From NCBI RefSeq assembly GCF_030063135.1, contig NZ_JASISO010000014.1, positions 62,001-126,000 on the forward strand: 64,000 nucleotides of DNA. Direction: 5' to 3'. The notes under the pieces were generated by a model, which was not told where the DNA came from, ran no database searches, and saw only the letters and a list, made by a program, of their open reading frames with translations. Below, in pieces: positions 30,081 to 37,540 of this stretch (its first letter is position 1; each line of letters begins with the position of its first letter). Source of the DNA: Streptomyces sp. G-G2 (lineage in GTDB: Bacteria > Actinomycetota > Actinomycetes > Streptomycetales > Streptomycetaceae). A program made the position numbers and the translations under genes.

Positions 30081-30104
30081 CTAGTGAACGCAAGCGTTCA
30101 CTAG
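30081..30104. promoter_or_regulatory. TetR operator 2
   Basis: The arms CTAGTGAACGC and GCGTTCACTAG are perfect 11-base complements around a central AA. It lies 49 bases upstream of the TetR start, so autoregulation is expected. Confidence 0.85.
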
Positions 30105-30153
30105 GGCTGAAAACGTGTGCGACCGGCGCGCGGGCCGGACGGAGGTGGCGACA

Positions 30154-30756
30154 GTGGTGGGTTCGCCCTGGTCAGCGGCGCCTCAGGGGCGCAGACGCGG
30201 GCCCGAACTGGATCTGGCGATTCTCGACGCCGCCCTGGAGCAGCTCAGTACGGTCGGCTGGCACGGGCTCACGATGGAGGGGGTGGCCGCGGGGGCGCGT
30301 ACCGGCAAGGCCGCCGTCTACCGGCGCTGGCCCTCGAAGGCGGACCTGGTGGCCGATGTGCTGCGGGCCGGGCTTCCGGCGCTCGGGGAGATCCCGGACC
30401 GTGGGTCCATCCGCGAGGATCTCGCCGTGCTCTGTCGCGATATGCGGGACGCGATGGCGTCGAGGGCCGGAATCGCGCTTCGCTCGGTGCTTCACGAATG
30501 CGACAACGGCAGCGCCGACCGGTTCCACGACCTCATTCGCACGGGGCTCACGGAGCCATCGAACCGGCTCTTCCGGGACCTCGTACAGCGTGGAATCAGC
30601 CGGGGGGACGTACGGCCCGACGCCACCGGAGATTTCGTCGCCGATGTAATCCCGGCGATCATGATGTACCGGTCCAAGGTGTGCGGGAGCGAATGGGGAG
30701 ACCCCGACATCAGGCAGATGATCGATCAGGTGCTGATGCCGCTGCTCAGGGCGTGA
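30154..30756 (+). CDS. TetR family regulator of the divergent efflux pump
   Basis: This 200-residue TetR repressor has an N-terminal helix-turn-helix (LTMEGVAAGARTGKAAVYRRWPS) and a C-terminal ligand domain of the TetR_C_16/AefR-like kind. I chose GTG 30154, which has GGAGG 8 bases upstream; GTG 30115 is possible but lies 10 bases from operator 2 and lacks a site. Binding to the two AGTGAACG palindromes would repress both itself and the pump until a drug-like ligand binds. Confidence 0.88.
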   Translation: MVGSPWSAAPQGRRRGPELDLAILDAALEQLSTVGWHGLTMEGVAAGARTGKAAVYRRWPSKADLVADVLRAGLPALGEIPDRGSIREDLAVLCRDMRDAMASRAGIALRSVLHECDNGSADRFHDLIRTGLTEPSNRLFRDLVQRGISRGDVRPDATGDFVADVIPAIMMYRSKVCGSEWGDPDIRQMIDQVLMPLLRA

Positions 30757-30813
30757 GCCGGGACCGGCCCGGGGTGTGCAGGCGGCTCCGGGCGGCGTAA
30801 CCTTGCTGGCGCC

Positions 30814-31524
30814 ATGCCGTACGAAGCACCCACACACGCCGTTGAACGCTCCCTCCGTGCCACCACCGGCGCCAAGGTCGTAGCGGGGGTCGACGAAGTC
30901 GGACGAGGAGCCTGGGCCGGACCCGTCACCGTGTGCGCGGCCGTGACCGGTCTGCGCCGCCCGCCCGACGGTCTGACCGACTCCAAGCTGATCAGCCCCA
31001 AGCGCCGGGACACGCTCGCCGTCGTCCTGGAGGGCTGGGTCACGGCGCACGCCCTCGGGCACGCGTCCCCCGAGGAGATCGACGAGCTGGGGATGACCGC
31101 CGCGCTGCGGCTCGCCGCGGTGCGCGCCCTGGAGGCCCTGCCCGTCCGGCCCGACGCGGTGATCCTCGACGGCAAGCACGACTACCTCGGGGCGCCCTGG
31201 CGGGTCCGTACGGTGATCAAGGGCGACCAGTCCTGCGTCGCCGTGGCCGCCGCCTCGGTGATCGCCAAGGTGTGGCGCGACCGGATGATGGCCGGACTCG
31301 GCGAACCGGGCGACGGGATCGCGGACTTCGCCTTCGGTGCCAACGCCGGATATCCCTCGCCCGTGCACCGGGCGGCGCTCGAGGAGCGGGGGCCCACCGC
31401 GTACCACCGGCTCTCGTGGTCCTACCTCGACGCGCTGCCGCGATGGCGCCACCTCAAGAAGGTGCGCCGCAGCGAGGAATCGCGCGACCTGGAAAACGGA
31501 GGCCAGCTCGGCTTCGATTTCTGA
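30814..31524 (+). CDS. rnhB: ribonuclease HII
   Basis: This 236-residue RNase HII cleaves RNA in RNA-DNA hybrids and excises single ribonucleotides from DNA. The acidic active site is seen in [14 protein letters not shown] (Asp-Glu) and later in [12 protein letters not shown] and [23 protein letters not shown] 30814 is supported by the family start and by TAACCT as a -10-like element 10 bases upstream. The final 25 residues beyond HYRLSW-like sequence are charged. Convergence with no neighbour; a hairpin follows the stop. Confidence 0.95.
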   Translation: MPYEAPTHAVERSLRATTGAKVVAGVDEVGRGAWAGPVTVCAAVTGLRRPPDGLTDSKLISPKRRDTLAVVLEGWVTAHALGHASPEEIDELGMTAALRLAAVRALEALPVRPDAVILDGKHDYLGAPWRVRTVIKGDQSCVAVAAASVIAKVWRDRMMAGLGEPGDGIADFAFGANAGYPSPVHRAALEERGPTAYHRLSWSYLDALPRWRHLKKVRRSEESRDLENGGQLGFDF

Positions 31525-31543
31525 TCGCACTCATGTGCCACCC

Positions 31544-31563
31544 GCCGGTACGTTCGTACCGGC
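31544..31563. terminator. palindrome after rnhB, terminator or operator
   Basis: GCCGGTACG, TT, CGTACCGGC is a 20-base perfect inverted repeat, 20 bases after the rnhB stop and 20 bases before the next start. It can fold as a short terminator or act as an operator for the next gene. Confidence 0.5.
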
Positions 31564-31582
31564 GTTTGATAGATGCCAACTC

Positions 31583-32230
31583 ATGCCTCTCACCACCGAG
31601 GAGTCTCAGATTCACGAGAGTGCCCAGGGTCCCCGCGTCACGCCGGCCGCGAGCCGCACCGTGCAGACCCCCCGACCCGTACCTGGTCCGCGTCCCGCCG
31701 CCGTGCCTCGGCCCGGGCGTCCCGGTCCGGTCCGGCCCGCTCCCCCCGCGCAGCGGGTGCCGCAGCAGGCCACCCCCGGAACCCCTTCCGTCACCCCGGC
31801 CGCCCCCGCGGCCCCCACCGCACCGTCGGTCTCCGCCGCGGTGCCGCAGATCCAGCTGATCCCGGCTTCGGCCGAGGGCGCGCTGGACGCGGCCGAAGAG
31901 GCCGTGGACCTGCTGCTCGACAACGGCCGTGCGCCGGGCGGCATCCTGCTGCTCACCAGCGGGGACGCACACCCGTGGACGGTGCACGAACTGTCCTTCG
32001 GCGAGAGCGCGTACTGGGCTCAGCAGGACGCCCGGGACGACGTCTTCTACGCGGACGCGGCGCAGGTCCAGCGCGCCGCGGTCCGTCCGGTCGTGGTCTT
32101 CGCGGCCAACGGCGGTCCGGCCGAGGCGATCGCCGCGGCCCTGCCAGTGGCGCTCACGCGCGCCGGTGCGCTGCTGATCGTGTGCGGCGACCCCGCACAG
32201 GTCAACTCCGTACTGGGCGTCGGCGTCTGA
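31583..32230 (+). CDS. conserved protein with Pro-rich N-terminus
   Basis: This 215-residue protein is not recognised. Residues about 15-90 are low-complexity proline, alanine and arginine. The C-terminal 120 residues look like a compact alpha/beta domain: AAEEAVDLLLDNGRAPGGILLL, then VVVFAANGGPAEAIAAALPVAL and a final LLIVCGDP strand. No catalytic motif is evident. ATG 31583 is preceded by a TGATAGAT -10-like stretch rather than a ribosome binding site. Confidence 0.65.
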   Translation: MPLTTEESQIHESAQGPRVTPAASRTVQTPRPVPGPRPAAVPRPGRPGPVRPAPPAQRVPQQATPGTPSVTPAAPAAPTAPSVSAAVPQIQLIPASAEGALDAAEEAVDLLLDNGRAPGGILLLTSGDAHPWTVHELSFGESAYWAQQDARDDVFYADAAQVQRAAVRPVVVFAANGGPAEAIAAALPVALTRAGALLIVCGDPAQVNSVLGVGV

Positions 32231-32241
32231 CGTTCCGTATC

Positions 32242-32291
32242 CACCCGTGCCGGGTCCGTACGCCTGCCGGCGTGCGGGCGCGGCACGGGTG
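32242..32291. terminator. bidirectional terminator, two-part stem
   Basis: An outer perfect 11-base stem (CACCCGTGCCG, 32242-32252, with 32281-32291) encloses an inner 8-base stem with one mismatch. It lies between two convergent genes. Confidence 0.75.
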
Positions 32292-32336
32292 TGCGCGGCA
32301 TGCGTCCACGCGGCTGATTCCCTGCCCGCGGCGACC

Positions 32337-32966
32337 TCAGCGGGCGGCGGTACGTCGCAGGGCCTCGGCCGCGCCGCCGCCGGTGCGCAGCGTCAGCGGT
32401 ACCGGATCCGTCGAGGTGTCACCCAGCCGCAACGGCCGTGAGTCCGTACTGGGCCGTCGGCCGCCCCGGCCTTCGCCGAGCACCTGCCAGCCGCCCCCGG
32501 TCAGCGTGATGTACGCGCCGCACCGCAGCCCGTGCAGGGTGCAGGCGTCCCGCAGCCCCCACATCCAGGCGCCGTCCTCTTCGGTCCACCGCTCGTCGCC
32601 GTCTCGGCAGTAGAGCAGCACCGCCGTCCGGACCGGGGTCCGTCTGCGGAGGTCGTGCGGAAGCACCCGGCGCAGCCGCGCCAGGAGTGCGTTGCGGTAC
32701 TCCCAGCCGTCGGCCGAGGTGGCCCGCTGGACGAAGGAGGCGCTGGCCACGAGCCGTTCCTCGGGGCCGAGGACGGCGATCACGGCGGTCGAGGGCACGG
32801 GGCTGTGCCGGGAGTGCAGCCCGGCGACGACCTCGCGCGGATTGCGGAGCAGGGGGATCCCGGCGGCGGTCCACTCGGCGGGTTCGAGCAGTCTGCCGTG
32901 CCGACTGGCACCACCGGCGACGGTCATCAGGGATGTGGACGCGGACGGGGTGAATCCGAAGGTCAC
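32337..32966 (-). CDS. conserved hypothetical protein
   Basis: This 209-residue protein is not recognised. The GTG at 32966 is preferred because GGGAGG lies immediately upstream (short spacing); an ATG at 33011 would add 15 residues without a site. Features are LLEPAEWTAAGIPLLRNPREVVAGLH near the N-terminus, SADGWEYRNALLARLRRVLP in the middle and a Trp-rich WTEEDGAWMWGLRDAC segment. It is probably cytoplasmic; there is no signal or membrane segment. Confidence 0.65.
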   Translation of the reverse strand: MTFGFTPSASTSLMTVAGGASRHGRLLEPAEWTAAGIPLLRNPREVVAGLHSRHSPVPSTAVIAVLGPEERLVASASFVQRATSADGWEYRNALLARLRRVLPHDLRRRTPVRTAVLLYCRDGDERWTEEDGAWMWGLRDACTLHGLRCGAYITLTGGGWQVLGEGRGGRRPSTDSRPLRLGDTSTDPVPLTLRTGGGAAEALRRTAAR

Positions 32967-33681
32967 GGTCCTCCCTTCGGGTACACGCCCGCTGACGGGC
33001 ACGGCTGACATCGTGGGCGCGCCGCAACGCGGCCCTCAAGAGTGCCGACGAGCCGAGCGGGAACACTCCAATTCTCGCGCGGCCCGTGAGCATGCGGCAA
33101 CGAGCAATCGGCGCCGCCGACCGTAATTGGCCGGTATGCCGTTCATATCCTTGCCCCGCCACGCCGACGATGACGCATCCGAATCCGGTGGGACCGCCGG
33201 TACCAGCGCAAACGCCCCCTATGGGGCCGCCCGAGGAGGCGGCCCAGCATCGCAGCGGGCGCCGGTGGGGCGGTCGAGACCTGGTGGAGGGCGCGCGTCC
33301 GGCGGGGCCGGGCGGCGGGTACCGCCAGGACGGCCCGCGTGACATCGTCCGGAATCGGTCGGTCGGGGGGCCGCGCGGCCCGGACCGTGCCGGGACGACT
33401 CTGCCCCGGCGCCCGAACTCGCCGCATCCGTCGCCGGATCCGTCATGGCGCCCCGGCTCACCCCACCGGGGTGGACCACGTCCCGGGTCCGCCGTCCTCA
33501 GTGCGCCGCGTGCCGCGCGCGCAGGCGCCCCCCGGCCTCGTACAGCGGGCAGGACCAGCAGCTCAACGCGGTGGCTTCCGGCGCTGACCGACACGACGGC
33601 GCGAACCGATCGGGAGCCGCTCGTCACGGTCGGTGAGCGGGCCGATTGTCCATTGTCCGAGCCATCGGGTTGCATGGGGGT
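32967..33681. other. gene-poor region before RecQ-like gene
   Basis: About 700 bases hold no gene that I can support. Several short open frames overlap on both strands (for example 33127-33342 plus and 33143-33427 minus), but they are Arg/Pro/Gly-rich, have no ribosome binding sites and look like GC-driven artefacts. The region must include promoters for the genes on both sides. An AT-richer stretch at 33070-33150 is the likeliest promoter position. Confidence 0.5.
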
Positions 33682-35841
33682 ATGGACAACCTGGAGCTCC
33701 GCACTGAAGCCGATGCCATCCTCGCTGAGCTCGTCGGCGCCCCAGGGAGCTCGGCGCGGCTGCGGGAGGACCAGTGGCAGGCGGTGGCGGCGCTCGTGGA
33801 GGAGCGGCGCCGGGCGCTGGTGGTGCAGCGCACCGGCTGGGGCAAGTCGGCGGTGTACTTCGTCGCCACCGCCCTGCTGCGCCGACGCGGTTCCGGACCC
33901 ACCGTGATCATCTCCCCGCTCCTTGCACTGATGCGCAACCAGGTCGAGGCCGCGGCACGTGCCGGTATCCAGGCACGCACCATCAATTCGGCCAACCCGG
34001 AAGAGTGGGACGCCATCTACGGGGAAGTCGAGCGCGGCGAGACCGATGTCCTCCTGGTGAGTCCGGAACGCCTCAATTCCGTGGACTTCCGGGAACAGGT
34101 GCTGCCCAAGCTCGCGGCCACCACGGGCCTGCTCGTGGTGGACGAGGCGCACTGCATCTCCGACTGGGGCCACGACTTCCGCCCCGACTACCGGCGGCTG
34201 CGGGCGATGCTCGCCGAACTCGCCCCCGGTGTGCCTGTACTGGCCACCACCGCGACCGCCAACGCGCGGGTCACCGCGGACGTGGCCGAGCAACTGGGCA
34301 CCGGCGCCGGGGAGGCCCTGGTGCTGCGCGGTCCGCTCGACCGGGAGAGCCTGCGCCTGGGTGTGGTCCGGCTGCCGGACGCCGCGCACCGTCTGGGCTG
34401 GCTCGCCGAGCACCTGGACGAGTTGCAGGGCTCCGGCATCATCTACACCCTCACGGTCGCCGCGGCCGAGGAGGCGACCGTCTTCCTGCGGCAGCGCGGC
34501 TTCAACGTGGCCTCCTACACGGGGCGCACGGAGAACGCCGACCGGCTGCAGGCCGAGGTCGACCTGCAGGAGAACCGGGTCAAGGCCCTGATCGCGACGT
34601 CCGCCCTGGGCATGGGCTTCGACAAGCCTGACCTGGGCTTCGTGATCCACCTCGGCTCGCCGTCCTCGCCGATCGCCTACTACCAGCAGGTCGGCCGCGC
34701 CGGTCGCGGGGTCGAGCACGCCGATGTCCTGCTGCTGCCGGGCAAGGAGGACGAGGCCATCTGGCGCTACTTCGCCGATACCGCCTTCCCGCCCGAGGCC
34801 CAGGTACGGCAGACCCTGTCGGCCCTCGCCGACGCGGGGCGTCCCTTGTCCGTGCCCGTCCTGGAGGCGGCGGTGGACCTGCGGCGCACGCGCCTGGAGA
34901 CCATGCTCAAGGTCCTCGACGTGGACGGGGCCGTCAAGCGGGTCAAGGGCGGCTGGGCCTCCACCGGCCAGCCGTGGGCGTACGACGCCGAGCGCTACGC
35001 CTGGGTCGCCCGGCAGCGGGCCGCCGAGCAGCAGGCCATGCGCGACTACGTGAGCACGACCGGGTGCCGGATGGAGTTCCTGCGCCGACAGCTGGACGAC
35101 GAGGGCGCGGTTCCGTGCGGCCGCTGCGACAACTGCGCGGGCGTCTGGGCCGATTCCTCCGTCTCGGCGGAGACACTGACCGGGGCGGCGAAGGAACTGG
35201 ACCGCCCGGGCGTGGAGATCGAGCCGCGCCGCATGTGGCCGACGGGGATGTCCGCACTGGGCATCGACCTCAAGGGACGGATCCCGGCGAAGGAGCAGTG
35301 CTCCACGGGCCGCGCCCTGGGGCGGCTTTCGGACATCGGCTGGGGCAACCGGCTGCGCCCGCTGCTGGCCGACGACGCACCCGACGCCCCCGTCCCCGAC
35401 GACGTCCTGCGGGCGGCGGTGGCGGTCCTCGCCGACTGGGCGCGCTCCCCGGGCGGCTGGGCGCCCGACGTCGCGGACGCCTCCGCCCGGCCGGTGGGAG
35501 TGGTCGCCGTGCCGTCCTCGACCCGGCCGCAGCTCGTCGGCTCCCTCGCCCAGGGCATCGCGAGCATCGGCCGGCTCCCCTTCCTGGGCGCCCTGACGTA
35601 CACGGAGGCGAACGGGGCGCACCCGGCGCGCCGCAGCAACTCCGCTCAGCGCCTCAGGACGCTCTCCGGCACCTTCGCCGTTCCCGAGGACCTGGCCGCC
35701 GCCCTGGCGGGTTCCGCCGGCCCCGTCCTGCTCGTGGACGACTACACCGAGACCGGCTGGACCCTCGCGGTGGCCGCCCGCCTGCTCCGCCAGGCGGGCG
35801 GCGGCCAGGTCCTTCCGCTGGTCCTCGCCGCGTCCGGCTGA
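33682..35841 (+). CDS. RecQ-type helicase fused to phosphoribosyltransferase-like domain
   Basis: This 719-residue superfamily 2 helicase has Walker A RTGWGKSA (about residue 50), DEAHCISDWGHDFRPDY (about 153), TGRTENAD, SALGMGFDKPD and QQVGRAGRG. A RecQ zinc cluster follows (TTGCRMEF and CGRCDNC, about 461-485). Instead of RQC and HRDC domains, the last 150 residues look like a type I phosphoribosyltransferase: VVAVPSSTRPQLVGSLAQGI, and the PRPP loop VLLVDDYTETGWT near residue 682. ATG 33682 follows GGGGG. Known RecQ enzymes unwind 3'-5'; a role in repair or RNA metabolism is inferred. Confidence 0.9.
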   Translation: MDNLELRTEADAILAELVGAPGSSARLREDQWQAVAALVEERRRALVVQRTGWGKSAVYFVATALLRRRGSGPTVIISPLLALMRNQVEAAARAGIQARTINSANPEEWDAIYGEVERGETDVLLVSPERLNSVDFREQVLPKLAATTGLLVVDEAHCISDWGHDFRPDYRRLRAMLAELAPGVPVLATTATANARVTADVAEQLGTGAGEALVLRGPLDRESLRLGVVRLPDAAHRLGWLAEHLDELQGSGIIYTLTVAAAEEATVFLRQRGFNVASYTGRTENADRLQAEVDLQENRVKALIATSALGMGFDKPDLGFVIHLGSPSSPIAYYQQVGRAGRGVEHADVLLLPGKEDEAIWRYFADTAFPPEAQVRQTLSALADAGRPLSVPVLEAAVDLRRTRLETMLKVLDVDGAVKRVKGGWASTGQPWAYDAERYAWVARQRAAEQQAMRDYVSTTGCRMEFLRRQLDDEGAVPCGRCDNCAGVWADSSVSAETLTGAAKELDRPGVEIEPRRMWPTGMSALGIDLKGRIPAKEQCSTGRALGRLSDIGWGNRLRPLLADDAPDAPVPDDVLRAAVAVLADWARSPGGWAPDVADASARPVGVVAVPSSTRPQLVGSLAQGIASIGRLPFLGALTYTEANGAHPARRSNSAQRLRTLSGTFAVPEDLAAALAGSAGPVLLVDDYTETGWTLAVAARLLRQAGGGQVLPLVLAASG

Positions 35842-35902
35842 TCCTTCCGCCCCCGGGGGCCGTGTTGTTCCATAGTGCCCGGTGGTACCGCACGCCCCCG
35901 GG

Positions 35903-35926
35903 CCTGTGGATAAAGTTATCCACAGG
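35903..35926. promoter_or_regulatory. inverted pair of DnaA boxes
   Basis: TGTGGATAA (35905-35913) and TTATCCACA (35916-35924) are two perfect E. coli-type DnaA boxes in inverted orientation. They form a 24-base palindrome with 11-base arms. The pair lies in the 122-base gap before the DUF4192 gene, 38 bases from its ATG. It is far from being an origin, having only two boxes. Confidence 0.75.
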
Positions 35927-35963
35927 GGTTTCCGGATCGGGATGCTCACGGGACCGTCGTGGC

Positions 35964-37301
35964 ATGACGAAGAACCAGGAATCCCACGAACCGACCGGTG
36001 CCCGGCCCCGCAAGGCGGTACCGGGCAAGCCCACCATCCACCACGCGGTGCCCGCCGCCGGGCCGGGCGGGTCCGCCGCGGCCACCGGGCGGCCGCCCGC
36101 CCCGCGGGACGCGCAGATCACCCTGCGCAGCCCGGCCGAACTGGCCGACGCCCTGCCCTACATGCTCGGCTTCCATCCCACCGACTCCCTCGTCATGGTC
36201 GCCGTCCACGGCGAGGGCGGCCGCTTCGGGGGTCGGCTGAGGGTCGGCATTCCGGCCGACCCGGGGGAGTGGGAGCACACCGCCCGGCAGGTCGCGGACT
36301 GCCTGGTGCGGGGCAGCGAGCGGCGCGGCGGCAAGCCCGACGGCATCGTCGTCTTCCTCTGCCAGGACCCGGGGGGCACGGACAGCGGGCAGCGGGTGAT
36401 GACCCGGCTGCGCCCGCTCGCCCAGCGCGTCCGACTGGCGTGCGGAGCGCTGGACGTGCCGGTGCTGGAGGCCCTGTGCGTCTCCGGCGGGCGTTACTGG
36501 TCCTACTGCTGCCCCGATCCGCGGTGCTGCCCTGCCGAGGGCACCGCCATGACCGTGTCCGGTACTTCGGTGATGGCGGCCGCCGCGACCTATGCCGGAC
36601 TCCAGGTACGGGGCTCGCTCCAGGAGATCGAGGCCCGGCTGGCCCCGCTGCGCGGACCGCTCGCGGCGGAACAGGAACGGGCCCTGGACGTGGCCGCCGC
36701 GGCCCTCGTGCCCAAGATCCTCGACGGCGCCACCCAGAAAGAGGTGGGCGCGGACACCCTGGACCTCGCTCGGACGCTGATGCGGCGGCTCACCCTCGCG
36801 CCTCCCGCCGAGGGCGGGCCCTGCGCCGAGGACTGGGACGACGCCCTCCTCGGCCACGACGAGGCGGCCACGCTCATCCTCGGCCTCCAGGACCGGGAGA
36901 CCCGGGACGTCGCCGCCGAATGGATGGAGGACGAGGAGGCGGCCCCGGCGCTGCGGCTCTGGCGCGCCCTCTCCCGGCGCTGCGTCGGCGTGTACGGCGA
37001 GCACGCGGCGGCCCCGCTGACCCTGGCGGGCTGGGTCTCGTGGTCCACGGGCGACGAGCCGACCGCCCGGATCGCCCTGGGACTGGCCCTGCGGGCCGAC
37101 GCCGACTACCGCTTCGCCCAACTGCTCCACCACGCCTGCAACGAGGGGATCGACCCGGAGGGGCTGCGGGAATGCCTGCGCGCGGAGCGGGTACGGCGCG
37201 AACCCGGCCACAAGCGGAAGGCCGCGCCAACCCGCCCGCCGGGGCGCAGGCCCCGTGCCACCCGCCGCGAGACGCGCCGCACCACGGGGAGCGGGCAGTG
37301 A
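35964..37301 (+). CDS. DUF4192 family protein
   Basis: This 445-residue actinobacterial protein of unknown function has the DUF4192 signature RSPAELADALPYMLGFHPTDSLVMVAV near residue 60. A cysteine-rich YCCPDPRCCPAEG segment and CVGVYGEHAAAPLTLAGWVSWSTGD near the C-terminus also match that family. A basic, disordered tail (KRKAAPTRPPGRRPRATRRE) ends the protein and may bind nucleic acid. ATG 35964 is the family-like start, though its ribosome site is weak. The DnaA-box palindrome lies in its promoter. Confidence 0.85.
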   Translation: MTKNQESHEPTGARPRKAVPGKPTIHHAVPAAGPGGSAAATGRPPAPRDAQITLRSPAELADALPYMLGFHPTDSLVMVAVHGEGGRFGGRLRVGIPADPGEWEHTARQVADCLVRGSERRGGKPDGIVVFLCQDPGGTDSGQRVMTRLRPLAQRVRLACGALDVPVLEALCVSGGRYWSYCCPDPRCCPAEGTAMTVSGTSVMAAAATYAGLQVRGSLQEIEARLAPLRGPLAAEQERALDVAAAALVPKILDGATQKEVGADTLDLARTLMRRLTLAPPAEGGPCAEDWDDALLGHDEAATLILGLQDRETRDVAAEWMEDEEAAPALRLWRALSRRCVGVYGEHAAAPLTLAGWVSWSTGDEPTARIALGLALRADADYRFAQLLHHACNEGIDPEGLRECLRAERVRREPGHKRKAAPTRPPGRRPRATRRETRRTTGSGQ

Positions 37302-37540
37302 ACCGGAACCGGTCCACAGGCGGGCGCCAGACACGGGACGGGGCGGCGCGCGGGGGCGCGGCGCGCCGGTGGTGGGCTGCCGTGCGCGCGGTCCCGCGCC
37401 CTCGGGGACCCGCCCGGCGGGCGCAGCCACCGCCGCGGCCCGTGTCCCGGGCGGGGTCGGGGGCGTTCAGCTGTGGGGTGGCGGGGCCCTGGTCGCGCCG
37501 CCGCCCTGCGAAACCGACCGGAGCGCAGACAAGGCGACGC

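Noticed and set aside
33445..33636. WhiB-like protein (CAAC motif)
   Set aside because: Only one Cys pair is present, the spacing of the four Wbl cysteines is absent and there is no ribosome site.
35903..35926. replication origin
   Set aside because: Only two DnaA boxes are present; Streptomyces oriC has many boxes between dnaA and dnaN, which are not here.
32419..35949. 1176-residue open frame on the minus strand
   Set aside because: It runs antisense to the well-supported RecQ-like gene and other genes; it is Arg/Gly/Pro-rich without domains. It is a codon-bias shadow.
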